This document shows, in pieces, positions 9,484 through 17,964 of a DNA stretch of 64,000 bases. The DNA comes from Methylocystis sp. (lineage in GTDB: Bacteria; Pseudomonadota; Alphaproteobacteria; Rhizobiales; Beijerinckiaceae): contig JADCCX010000002.1 of the NCBI GenBank assembly GCA_020252485.1, positions 1-64,000 on the forward strand, in the 5' to 3' direction. Below the pieces are notes generated by a model that ran no database searches, was not told the DNA's origin, and saw nothing but the letters and a program-made list of their open reading frames with translations. Each line of letters begins with the position of its first letter. Position 1 is the first letter of the stretch. A program made the translations under genes and the position numbers.

Positions 9484-10918
9484 GGGAGCCTCCCGCAAGC
9501 TGGAAACCGATCCGAAACCCGCCCCAATGCCGCCCGCCGACGAGAATTGGGCTCGCCAGTTCGCTCATGACCACGAAGCGCCCCCCGCCCATGTCGCGCC
9601 GGTAGGATTGGAACAGCCATGGATTGCGGTTTCGGGCGGATGCAAGACCTGCCCGGTCGGTGAAAAACCGGCGGTTGCGGGAATGCTGCGCATTCCATAC
9701 CGGGTCATTGGATTGTGGCTGGGAGAACTTCCGGTTGTGCGTCGGCAAATATCCGAGACGATCCACTGCGGCGCAAAAGACGATCTTGGAGTCTGACGTG
9801 AGCAGCCTCTCCTGAATGTCAGGCAGGAGTTTGTCGGTCAGCGCCGTAAAGCGTGTCGTGTACTGTTCGGGGTTGGTGCCCTCGATTAGCCGGTACTGTT
9901 CATCGAACATGCCCGCGCGGTCGATCTCGCCGGCCTTGATCGCCGCTTCGAAAAGCTGGCCGATGTGCTGGGCCGTCGCTTTGCAGCGTTCGCCGAGGTC
10001 GGAAATCGGCAGGTCGGCTTTCATGACCATGAGGCAGGTGTTGATGGCGTCCGAAAGGCTCAGGATATCGCCAAGCCGATCCGACGACGTCGCGATGCAC
10101 TGGCTGGCATGATTGATCTGGGCGGATCCGCTATGCATGCTGGCGCTGATCTCCTGGCTTGTGCGGGCCAGTTGAACGACAGGATTGATGGCTTGCCCAA
10201 GCTGCGATGCGACCTGTGTCACGGAGTTCTGCACCGTGCCGAGTGTGGTCGACTGCCGCGCGGCCTCCAACGCCGCGTCATCCATGCGCCGCGCGTGTTC
10301 GAGATTTTCCTGGCAGCATCCGTGCAGGGAGCCGACGGTGGCGCCAAGGCCGTTGAGATGTTTGCCCATGGCTTCAGTCGCGAGCCGTGTCTGGTCCGCG
10401 AGCCCCTTGATCGCCTCCGCGATCACGGCAAACCCCCGTCCTGCGGCCCCATGCCTGGCCGCCTCAACGCCTGCATTGACAGCGAGCATCTGGATCTCGC
10501 GGGCGATCTTGTGGATGCCGTCGGATGAGCGCTTCAGATCGCTAACCTGGCTCTCGGCCGCCATTGCCTGGACGTCTATTTCATTGGCTGTAGACGCCAG
10601 GTTCGAAGCGCAGACTTTTGCCTCTTTCACCGCGACGAGCGTGCTGCGCGCCGCTTCAGCCAACTTTGCGCTTGCTTCGGCTGCAGCTTCGCTGACTGCG
10701 GCAAGGCGCTCCGCGGTCGTCGCACTCGACTGAACCATCCGGCCCAGGGATGTTTCGGTCAGGCCCAGCTCCTGCGTCTGTTCGGAGAGGTATCTGGAAG
10801 CGTCCGAGAGCGCGGCATTCGCGTCAGTGAGCGCGAGCCCGAGCGAGACTGACAATGGAAACAGTTGATGGATCGAAGCTTGGCTCGGGTTCGATATGGC
10901 GGATGCGGCGGCGCTCAC
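9467..10918 (-). CDS. Soluble MCP with C-terminal sensor domain
   Basis: Methyl-accepting chemotaxis protein of 483 aa with no membrane helix, so it should be cytosolic. The N-terminal two thirds is coiled coil with a shortened signalling tip (LAVNAGVEAARHGAAGRGFAVIAEAIKGLADQT, about 143-175). After this come helical heptads and a C-terminal globular region, about 355-475. That region contains the pattern PTHN...FSQP...NR..FF.D..G...A, then LFQSYRRDMGGG and GRHWGGFRIGF, which I know from the C-terminal sensor of many soluble or inverted MCPs. It starts with GTG (GGAG nine bases upstream) and is the first gene of che operon 1, the slot of icpA in Sinorhizobium. It has no CheR-docking tail. Confidence 0.9.
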   Translation of the reverse strand: MSAAASAISNPSQASIHQLFPLSVSLGLALTDANAALSDASRYLSEQTQELGLTETSLGRMVQSSATTAERLAAVSEAAAEASAKLAEAARSTLVAVKEAKVCASNLASTANEIDVQAMAAESQVSDLKRSSDGIHKIAREIQMLAVNAGVEAARHGAAGRGFAVIAEAIKGLADQTRLATEAMGKHLNGLGATVGSLHGCCQENLEHARRMDDAALEAARQSTTLGTVQNSVTQVASQLGQAINPVVQLARTSQEISASMHSGSAQINHASQCIATSSDRLGDILSLSDAINTCLMVMKADLPISDLGERCKATAQHIGQLFEAAIKAGEIDRAGMFDEQYRLIEGTNPEQYTTRFTALTDKLLPDIQERLLTSDSKIVFCAAVDRLGYLPTHNRKFSQPQSNDPVWNAQHSRNRRFFTDRAGLASARNRNPWLFQSYRRDMGGGRFVVMSELASPILVGGRHWGGFRIGFQLAGGSHGRLG

Positions 10919-11346
10919 GCGGCGTGCTCCATCTCTGTCACTGTTGAATTGGCTTCAGTTGGATCTGAGGGCTTTGAAGGCGACATGGGGCGGTGGTCCT
11001 TGGGCTGACGCAGATTCCGTCCGCCGCCTTATGTGGCGCCGTCGTGGTCACCGCTCCGTTAAGTGCGTTGAAGCCCATCACACGCCAAAACAGTTTTCGC
11101 CCAAGGGGCGACCGGCCGACTCGGCTTTGATGCCGAATCCGTCACCTGTTTTTCGAAGAAGCATGGGCTGTTGGCGTTCACCGTGCTTGCCGGCCAGCCA
11201 AAACTGCGGAGGATCTGTTGCAATCTTGCGGCTCACTCCCGCCTCATCATCCATTCCCGTTCGCCGAAATGGACTGATTGATTTCCGCCGCTCCGGAAAC
11301 GAGCGGATCACACCCGGCGCCGGAGCAGCGCAGAAATGCATTTCGC
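10919..11346 (-). promoter_or_regulatory. Spacer between che operons, probable promoter region of operon 1
   Basis: A 428-bp stretch between the end of operon 2 (stop at 11347) and the start of operon 1 (10918). It contains no convincing gene on either strand; the short open frames lack ribosome sites and resemble no family I know. Because all surrounding genes read leftward, any promoter for operon 1 should lie here. I could not pick a confident -35/-10 pair. A small inverted repeat (CCGCTC...GAGCGG near 11290) could end operon 2 transcripts but has no U-run. Confidence 0.4.
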
Positions 11347-13089
11347 TCATGTCCCAAAGTCGCAGAATTCCTCAAACGCATCGTCTTTCGGGCGTGGTTC
11401 CTTGTGCAGGCCAGCCGTTTCGTCCGGCAATCCAAAGCCGGCCAGGACAGCCCTGTGGACATCACGCTCGGCTGCCATGCTGTACAGTGGAAAAATGTGA
11501 CCGTTGACGAGATCCGCTGCCGGCTGAAGCGCGTCCAAGGTAGCGGGGGGAGGATATTGCCGTGCCATCGCCTCGAGCCGGCCGGCGAACTCAAGCACGG
11601 TTCCGCTCCGCTGCTTCATTGAGGCAAAGGCAAGCCGCGCCGAACCGATCTCGGCCGCGAACTGCTTTGCCTCCTCATCCAGGCTCCGCAGCAATTCGGA
11701 CATGCGCCTCCCGGATTGTCCGATCATGCGCATCGCATCCTGTGTTGCCGCATCGGACACAGCAATCCTGTCGGATCCCATCGTGAACCCGCGCAAGTCA
11801 GCAGCGGCGGCGAGCATGAAGGCGAAGATATCCCCCAGTTCGCCAGCGTCGCGCGCGACCATGTCTGCGGCGATCTTCAGCTCCTTCGCGATCACCAACA
11901 GACTTCGGCCGCCTTCGCCGACGTGGGACGCGCGAAGCCCTGCATTGGTCCCCAGGAAAACGATATCGACGGCTGTCTTTCTGATCGATGCAATCGTTGT
12001 CCCGAAGCCTTCAAGAAAGCCGGTTAGCTTGATCATGCCCTCGTCGACGGTCCGGCGGTCGGACTCGCATCTCCGCAGAAGATCCGCCGCGGTTGCAAGG
12101 CCTGCCTCAAGCTCGGTCACGAGAGATGACGAGGCGTTGCCGTGTCCTCCGGAACCAAATTTGCGGACAATCCCCACCAGTCGGTTCGTTGCCTCACCCA
12201 GAGAAAGGATCGTTTGGTCGACGCGTGCGCAATCCGAACTCAGGAGCGCGCCCGTTGCCTGAAGCTGCGCGGCCTGCAGGAAGAAGAGGAGGGATTGAAG
12301 GCAAGGAACCGGACTTTCAGCCAGCGCAAGCGCGGCGACGGAATGTTCCAGCCGCTGCCGGATGTTGTCTCCGGTTTGCAGCGCCATCACGGCCTTGCCC
12401 GTCGCAGAGACGACGGTTGCGGAGTGGTTGGCCATTTCACCGACGGCATGGATGCTCTCGGCCTGCTGGCCTTCAAGCGCCTGCAGAACCCTGTTAAGCT
12501 CTTTCGCAAGACCTGACAGGGTGCGACCGAACCGGCGTTCGAACTTGGTCTGCGATTCTGCTGCAGCAGCAATCAGCGACGCAACGTCCTCGTGTCGGCG
12601 CGCGCATTCCTCGACGACCTGGCGGGCGCCCAGGGACAGCGCCACGATCTCATCGGTGAACGTCTCGAGATCGTCAATCGGTCCGGGGATGCCCGCCCGT
12701 TCAATGCGCGCCCTTTGGGTAAGGATGGTCACAAGGCGCATATTGGTGCGAAGTGCGACAAACACCCGGCGCACGGACAGGCTGCGCTTTTTGAGCTTGG
12801 CCATGGCCGCTTTTTCATGGTCGAGCCGCTCCTCAAGCTTGGGAAGCTCTTGGGCCAGTGCCGCAAGCGCGCGCCGCGCCTCGCTCAAGTCCGGATGCGT
12901 GATCTCCTGATGCAATGTGAGGAGACGGCCTTTCAGCCCGTCGAACCGATCCAGGCCTTCGCCAAAGCGCGCGCCGACGTCCGCGAACGTCTTGTCGATC
13001 TCCGCGACGCCGTCTTGCAGGACCGAAACGATCGCGAGGACCGGATCCGGATCGTCACGCGGGACGGCAATGCCCCTTCGCGCCATCAT
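11347..13089 (-). CDS. Degenerate MCP-like coiled-coil protein
   Basis: A 580-aa, almost wholly helical protein with no membrane segment. A region about 363-405 (IRKTAVDIVFLGTNAGLRAS, then VGEGGRSLLVIAKELK) is recognisable as the MCP signalling hairpin, but the normally invariant [18 protein letters not shown] and GRGFAVVA stretches are heavily altered. An LQTGDNIRQRLEHSVAAL segment about 245-262 resembles a motif in other MCP-like helical proteins. It starts 15 bp after cheB and is likely the last gene of operon 2. It may bind CheW/CheA weakly, act as an array accessory, or act as a regulator built on an MCP scaffold. The exact role is unknown. Confidence 0.75.
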   Translation of the reverse strand: MMARRGIAVPRDDPDPVLAIVSVLQDGVAEIDKTFADVGARFGEGLDRFDGLKGRLLTLHQEITHPDLSEARRALAALAQELPKLEERLDHEKAAMAKLKKRSLSVRRVFVALRTNMRLVTILTQRARIERAGIPGPIDDLETFTDEIVALSLGARQVVEECARRHEDVASLIAAAAESQTKFERRFGRTLSGLAKELNRVLQALEGQQAESIHAVGEMANHSATVVSATGKAVMALQTGDNIRQRLEHSVAALALAESPVPCLQSLLFFLQAAQLQATGALLSSDCARVDQTILSLGEATNRLVGIVRKFGSGGHGNASSSLVTELEAGLATAADLLRRCESDRRTVDEGMIKLTGFLEGFGTTIASIRKTAVDIVFLGTNAGLRASHVGEGGRSLLVIAKELKIAADMVARDAGELGDIFAFMLAAAADLRGFTMGSDRIAVSDAATQDAMRMIGQSGRRMSELLRSLDEEAKQFAAEIGSARLAFASMKQRSGTVLEFAGRLEAMARQYPPPATLDALQPAADLVNGHIFPLYSMAAERDVHRAVLAGFGLPDETAGLHKEPRPKDDAFEEFCDFGT

Positions 13090-13104
13090 CGCGAAAAGCC
13101 GGCT

Positions 13105-14205
13105 CTACGCGCTGCGGGCATGTTTGAGCGGAGCGCCTCTCTTCAAGGTTGCCCAGTCCGTTATTTCGCGCGGGATCGTCGCGAGGTTTGCGATGCGCTC
13201 CACCGCGCCTGCCGCGATGGCCTCTTTGGGCATGCCGAAAACGACGCAGCTCTCTTCATCCTGGGCGAGCGTGAGCGCCCCTGCGTTCCGCATCTCGAGG
13301 AGGCCGCGGGCGCCGTCGTCACCCATGCCTGTCATGATGATGCCCATGGCATTGCCTGCCGCATTCTGGGCGGCCGAGCGAAAGAGCACATCCACCGACG
13401 GCCGGTGACGCGTAACCGGTGGGCCGTCCTTGATCGCAGCCTGATACCGTGTTCCGACCCGCTGCAGCAGCATGTGACGGTTGCCCGGCGCGATGAGGAC
13501 GCGGCCGGACGTCAGTTCGTCTCCGTCCTCCGCCTCCTTGATCTCCATGGCGCAAAGGCTGTTCAGCCGCCGGGCAAACGCGGCGGTGAATCTCTCCGGC
13601 ATATGCTGCACGATGGCGATGCCCGGCGCGTTAGCAGGAAGCTGCTCTAGGACATCGCGCAATGTTTCGGTTCCGCCCGTGGACGAGCCGATGCAGACGA
13701 TCCGGTCCGTGATCCGCAGTTCGCGGCTGATCACCGGGGGCGGCAGGATGGCGTCTGCGGTCAGTTTCCGTTCAATGGCGGCCCGCGGCCGGACGGGCTT
13801 CAGCTTGGCCTGCGAAGCTGCCCGCACGGCGAGGCGGAGTCGGTCGGCGGTCTCGAGCAGAGCGTTGCGCGTGTCGACGCGCGGCTTGGGCAGGACATCG
13901 ACGGCGCCGGCCTCGAGCGCGTCGAACAAGGCCTGCGAGCCCGCGTCTGTCAGGGTTGAGCAGATGATGACGGGGATAGGGCGCTGCTCCATGATCTTCC
14001 GCAGGAAGGTCAGCCCGTCCATGCCCGGCATCTCGATGTCGAGAATGATGACGTCGGGAATCTCCGACTGCAGCTTCTTCGCTGCGGCGAAGGCGTCGGC
14101 GGCGGCGCCGGTCACCAGGATGCCCTGATCTTCGCTGAGGATGGATGTCAGGACCTGCCGGACAGATGCTGAATCATCGACAATAAGGACGCGGACAGGT
14201 TTCAT
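13105..14205 (-). CDS. cheB: CheB receptor methylesterase (operon 2)
   Basis: Canonical 366-aa CheB that demethylates and deamidates chemoreceptors. Receiver domain 1-120 with D10, D11, phospho-site D56 (IILDIEMPG) and K107; linker about 125-165; methylesterase domain with catalytic S175 (IGSSTGG), H201 (VQHMP) and D297 (TGMGDDG). It begins 13 bp after cheR, from an ATG preceded by GAGAGAG. Unlike the CheB encoded at 333-1829 it has no extra receiver domain, so the two che systems differ in their adaptation modules. Confidence 0.96.
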   Translation of the reverse strand: MKPVRVLIVDDSASVRQVLTSILSEDQGILVTGAAADAFAAAKKLQSEIPDVIILDIEMPGMDGLTFLRKIMEQRPIPVIICSTLTDAGSQALFDALEAGAVDVLPKPRVDTRNALLETADRLRLAVRAASQAKLKPVRPRAAIERKLTADAILPPPVISRELRITDRIVCIGSSTGGTETLRDVLEQLPANAPGIAIVQHMPERFTAAFARRLNSLCAMEIKEAEDGDELTSGRVLIAPGNRHMLLQRVGTRYQAAIKDGPPVTRHRPSVDVLFRSAAQNAAGNAMGIIMTGMGDDGARGLLEMRNAGALTLAQDEESCVVFGMPKEAIAAGAVERIANLATIPREITDWATLKRGAPLKHARSA

Positions 14206-14218
14206 GCTCTCTCTCGCT

Positions 14219-15094
14219 TCACAATGTCTTGGTGCGTTGAAACACGGTCGGACGGATCTGTTTCAGATTCGCGGCACTTCCGCCGGCCATTGATTCGGCA
14301 TGGCCCAGGATCAGGAAACCTCCCGGCCTCAGGTGGCCCGCGAGGCGGTCGACAACCATGCTCTGAATCGGCTTCTCGAAGTAGATCAGCACGTTTCGGC
14401 AGAAGATGATGTCGATATCGCGGTCGAAGGGATACACCGGGTCCATGAGGTTGAGCTGCTGGAAGCTCACGCGTGAGCGCAGCTCTGGCGCAATCCGCAC
14501 AACCTTTTGCGATGGATCCTTGGATTGCAGGAGATAGCGTTGCCGCAGCTCGGCGGGAACGGGTTGCGTAAATTCACATGAGTAGACTGCATCTTCCGCT
14601 TCGCGGAGCACTTCCGTCGAGATGTCGGTCCCCAGGATGGAGTACTGCTGGATCTTTCCTTCATCGACGAGGGTCTGCAGCACCATCGCCGCTGTATAGG
14701 CCTCGGCGCCGGTCGATGCCGCGGCGCTCCATATCTTGAGGGAGGGCCGCGCCGTGCTGTGGCGCCGCGCCAGTTCCGCGACCGCGACGTCGCGCATGAA
14801 CTTGAAATGCGCCGGTTCGCGAAAGAAATCAGTCTTGTTGGTCGTGACGCAGTCGATGACCTCTTCGATTTCCTCGGCAAGACCGCCGCGCTCCATGAGA
14901 AAAGCGCCATACTCCTGAAGACCGGACAGGCCCAGGGCGCGAACCCGCTTGCGCAGGCGGCCTTCGACCATGATCCGCTTGCCTTTCGACAGCTTGATTC
15001 CCGAGCGGCTCTCAACCTCCGCCGCGATGGCGGCGAAATGCCTGTCGGTCAGTTGATCCAGTTCAGGAACGAGAATGCGGTGTGCATCGCTCAC
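14219..15094 (-). CDS. cheR: CheR chemoreceptor methyltransferase (operon 2)
   Basis: SAM-dependent receptor methyltransferase, 291 aa, standard length. The N-terminal helical domain carries basic clusters (KGKRIMVEGRLRKR). The catalytic domain has IWSAAASTGAEAYT for SAM binding and the family motif DIDIIFCRNVLIYFEKP. The start overlaps the cheW stop by four bases (ATGA) and the gene is followed closely by cheB. The receptor of this operon has no C-terminal docking pentapeptide, so this CheR probably acts without tethering on that receptor. Confidence 0.95.
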   Translation of the reverse strand: MSDAHRILVPELDQLTDRHFAAIAAEVESRSGIKLSKGKRIMVEGRLRKRVRALGLSGLQEYGAFLMERGGLAEEIEEVIDCVTTNKTDFFREPAHFKFMRDVAVAELARRHSTARPSLKIWSAAASTGAEAYTAAMVLQTLVDEGKIQQYSILGTDISTEVLREAEDAVYSCEFTQPVPAELRQRYLLQSKDPSQKVVRIAPELRSRVSFQQLNLMDPVYPFDRDIDIIFCRNVLIYFEKPIQSMVVDRLAGHLRPGGFLILGHAESMAGGSAANLKQIRPTVFQRTKTL

Positions 15095-15573
15095 GCGGCT
15101 TCCTCCAGGCTGGAGCCGGCAATCGCGGCGATGTCGTCTGCGGCCATGAGGCGCTCGAGATCGAAGATGATCACGAAGGACGCGCCCTTGCGGCCGATGG
15201 CGGAGATGTAGCGGGATTGCCAGCGGCCGCCGACATCAGGCGGCGTTTCCGGCAGGCTCTCGTCAAGATGGGCCACCTCGAAAACACGGTCGGCCACGAA
15301 GCCGATGGCGGTGGTCCGCTCCCGCACCGTCACATCGATGATGATGATCCGCGTGGCGTTTGTGTTGTCGGCCCTTGGCAGGCCGAGCTTGGTCCGCAGA
15401 TCCACGACCGGATATCCGACGCCGCGCACATCCGTGATCCCCAGCAGGAAAGGCGGAGCGTGCGGCAGCTTCGTGATCGGCTGCATGTCGAGAATCTCGC
15501 GGACGCCGCGGATGTCGATGCCGAAGATTTCCTGGTCAAGTCCAAGGGTCAGGTACTGTGCTTTGTCAGCCAT
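15091..15573 (-). CDS. cheW: CheW adaptor, second copy in operon 2
   Basis: CheW domain protein of 160 aa that links receptors to CheA. It shows the usual YLTLGLDQEIFGIDI start, PFLLGITDVRGVGYPVVDLR core and a late IIFDLERLM strand. It lies between the transmembrane receptor and cheR. The operon has a different CheW at 17479-17964, directly after cheA. The two are clearly different sequences, so they may serve different receptor classes or act as CheA-binding and array-linking variants (inference). Confidence 0.94.
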   Translation of the reverse strand: MADKAQYLTLGLDQEIFGIDIRGVREILDMQPITKLPHAPPFLLGITDVRGVGYPVVDLRTKLGLPRADNTNATRIIIIDVTVRERTTAIGFVADRVFEVAHLDESLPETPPDVGGRWQSRYISAIGRKGASFVIIFDLERLMAADDIAAIAGSSLEEAA

Positions 15574-15628
15574 CGTGGCCTCTGCGGTTTGGCCCTAGCG
15601 GGCGTCTGCGAACGTTCATCCGCCCTTC

Positions 15629-15656
15629 GCCTGCTCCCGTAGGTGCGGGAGCAGGC
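15629..15656. repeat. Perfect 11-bp intercistronic hairpin
   Basis: Inverted repeat GCCTGCTCCCG / CGGGAGCAGGC around a six-base loop, placed just after the operon 2 receptor stop (15666) and before the next cheW start (15573). There is no U-run, so it is not a standard intrinsic terminator. It could stabilise the 3' end of upstream receptor mRNA or partly attenuate transcription. Confidence 0.6.
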
Positions 15657-15665
15657 AAGGCGGGT

Positions 15666-17399
15666 TCAGGCCCTGCGGAATGCCGCGTCCTTGGAGTCGC
15701 CGCCGTTTTCGAGATCGAACGAGAAGCCGCCGCTGGCCGCTTTCCGGGCCGGGCGCTTTGCGGGGGCCTTCGCGGTCGTCGCCTGCACCGCCTTCTTCAT
15801 CTCCGCGGCCTTGGCCTCGAGCTGCCTGACCGCGCCGTCGACGGGGTCCGCTTCGGCCGATGTGAGTTTCACTGCGCCGCTGTCGATGCGGAAGAAGGCG
15901 ATGGCGGATTGCAGCGCTTCGGCCTGCGCCGCCAACTCTTCGGATGTGGCGGACACCTGCTCGGAGGCGGACGCGTTCTGCTGCGTCACTCGGTCGAGCT
16001 GCTGGATCGCCAGGTTGATCTGGCTCGACCCCACGTCCTGCTCGCGGCAGGACGACGTAATCTCGCCGACCAGATTTGCTGTCTTGCGAATGTCTGGCAC
16101 CAGTTTGGCCAGCATGGCGCCGGCTTCCCGGGCGGCCTTGACGGTGTCGGCCGACAGCGTGCCGATCTCGGCGGCGGCCGCCTGGCTGCGTTCGGCGAGC
16201 TTGCGCACCTCGGAGGCCACGACAGCGAAGCCGCGCCCATGTTCGCCGGCCCGGGCCGCCTCCACCGCAGCGTTCAACGCCAGCAGGTCGGTCTGCCGCG
16301 CAATTTCCTGCACGAAGTTGATCTTGGCGGCGATGGTCTGCATGGCGTCGACCGCGCGTTCCACCGCAGCGCCGCTCAGTTCGGCGTCCTTCGCGGATTG
16401 CGCCGCGATCTTCTCGGTCATCTCCGCATTTTCGGCGTTCTGCCTTATGTTGGCAGCCATCTGTTCCATGGAGGAAGATGCTTCCTCCGTGGATGCGGCC
16501 TGCTCCGTGGAGCCTTCCGAAAGCTGGTCTGCACTGGCGGACAGCTGATGGCTTCCGGCAGCCACATTGGATGCCGCCGTGCTGACGTCTGTCACGATCT
16601 GACGCAGCTCCGCAGCCATGCTATTCAAGGTGTCGATGAGATCGTTGACCTCGTCGGAGCCTGCGGCCGAGGCGCTGGCGTCGAGGTTCCCCGCAGCGAC
16701 GTCCTGTGCGAAATTCACGGCCGTCGCGAGTTTCCGGCGGATGCCGTGGGTAACGAAGATGACGATCGAGGCCCCCAGCACCGTCACCGCGACAGCGGCA
16801 GCGGCCATCATCACCTTGAGCCAGGCGAAAAGCTCCGCGCCCTGCTCGCGAAGCGCCTGCGCCGCGACAAGCTGGTAGGCCATCAGCTTGCCGACCGATT
16901 CCGTCATCGGATCGATGGAAAGGTAGAGCTGCTTCTGCACGAATTCGTCCAGCGCCGGCATGTGCTCGCTGGCGAGGATCGCGCGCAACTCGCCGACCTT
17001 CGTGTCGGCTGCGTCCTTCAAGGCCTTGGTCTGGTTGATCAGCTCGCGCTCCCCGGGCGTGATGTTGCTGTTCTGAAAATCGGCCCATTGCTTCTCGACG
17101 ACCGCCGTCGCACTGGCGACGTTCTCGCGGGCTTCAGGCCACTTCAGCGCTCCCAAGCGGACCTTGTGGCTGGTGTCCACGATGTTGACGGCATAGGCGT
17201 CGGAAATGGCCGCGAGCCGCCTCAGCGACACGGTGTTGTCGTCATAGAGAGACCCCATCTTGTCGCTCATCTGCGACATGCCGTAGTAGCCAAGGGCGCC
17301 GAGGGACGCGGCTATCGTCAGGCTGCTCAGCAACTGGACGAGCGTGATCTTCGCGGCGATGCCGGTAAAAAATGATCGCTGTGTGGATGGGTTGGACAT
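15666..17399 (-). CDS. Transmembrane chemoreceptor (4-helix-bundle type MCP)
   Basis: Methyl-accepting chemotaxis protein, 577 aa. First membrane helix about 18-40, periplasmic region of about 150 residues that is helical and fits a four-helix-bundle sensor, second membrane helix about 195-218, HAMP about 219-270, then the signalling coiled coil with intact tip ([34 protein letters not shown], starting about 366). The tail is Ala/Lys-rich ([11 protein letters not shown]) and ends without a CheR-docking pentapeptide. The ATG is preceded by AGGAG at good spacing. It sits inside operon 2 between two cheW genes. Ligand not predictable from sequence. Confidence 0.94.
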   Translation of the reverse strand: MSNPSTQRSFFTGIAAKITLVQLLSSLTIAASLGALGYYGMSQMSDKMGSLYDDNTVSLRRLAAISDAYAVNIVDTSHKVRLGALKWPEARENVASATAVVEKQWADFQNSNITPGERELINQTKALKDAADTKVGELRAILASEHMPALDEFVQKQLYLSIDPMTESVGKLMAYQLVAAQALREQGAELFAWLKVMMAAAAVAVTVLGASIVIFVTHGIRRKLATAVNFAQDVAAGNLDASASAAGSDEVNDLIDTLNSMAAELRQIVTDVSTAASNVAAGSHQLSASADQLSEGSTEQAASTEEASSSMEQMAANIRQNAENAEMTEKIAAQSAKDAELSGAAVERAVDAMQTIAAKINFVQEIARQTDLLALNAAVEAARAGEHGRGFAVVASEVRKLAERSQAAAAEIGTLSADTVKAAREAGAMLAKLVPDIRKTANLVGEITSSCREQDVGSSQINLAIQQLDRVTQQNASASEQVSATSEELAAQAEALQSAIAFFRIDSGAVKLTSAEADPVDGAVRQLEAKAAEMKKAVQATTAKAPAKRPARKAASGGFSFDLENGGDSKDAAFRRA

Positions 17400-17478
17400 T
17401 GTTAAGCTCCTGAACTGGGATGGAGGCTGCGGCGCCTTGGGATTGGGGTGAGGGAGATGGTTCGGTTTCGGGGCGGCC

Positions 17479-17964
17479 CTAAGTCAGGAGAAGCTCGAGT
17501 TCGGGAACGATGACGAACTCGTCCTTCCACTTGACGATGGAACGCACGAGATCGGGGTTCCATTGCGCGCCGATCCGCGGCGTCGGAAGCGATTGCGACA
17601 TCGCGACCTCGGTCACTTCGTAGACCTTGTCGGCCACGATCCCGACGCGGACGGGATCGCCATCGATGTCGATCTCGATGACCACGAAACGCGTGTCCAC
17701 GGTGTCTGGGCTTCGGCGCAAGGCGAGGCGCAGTGACAGATCCGCCAGCGGAATCACATTTCCCCTGACATTGATCAGCGATGTGATGAATTGGCGCGCG
17801 CCCGGGACAGGGGTGAGCGCGACGGGATCGATGATCTCCCTGACGAGGCTCGTCTCTATCGCGAGGATTTCCGATCCAAGGCCGATCATCAGAACCCGGA
17901 GGCGCGCATCGGACGCCGCGGCAACGGCGCCTGACGCCTGCGATAGGGTATGAATCTGGCTCAT
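17479..17964 (-). CDS. cheW: CheW adaptor, first copy in operon 2
   Basis: CheW domain protein, 161 aa. Motifs: [20 protein letters not shown] at the start, [20 protein letters not shown] core, then a long strand pair and a C-terminal [11 protein letters not shown]. The start overlaps the cheA stop by four bases (ATGA), which indicates coupled synthesis with CheA. It is distinct from the second CheW of the operon (15091-15573). Confidence 0.94.
   Translation of the reverse strand: MSQIHTLSQASGAVAAASDARLRVLMIGLGSEILAIETSLVREIIDPVALTPVPGARQFITSLINVRGNVIPLADLSLRLALRRSPDTVDTRFVVIEIDIDGDPVRVGIVADKVYEVTEVAMSQSLPTPRIGAQWNPDLVRSIVKWKDEFVIVPELELLLT

Noticed and set aside
11078-11350. Possible 90-aa gene between the che operons
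   Set aside because: No ribosome site, no recognisable family, overlaps the stop of the MCP-like gene.
15558-17375. Long plus-strand open frame (605 codons) opposite the operon 2 receptor
   Set aside because: Antisense to a clear MCP; Arg/His/Gly-rich composition typical of shadow frames in GC-rich DNA; no ribosome site or family.
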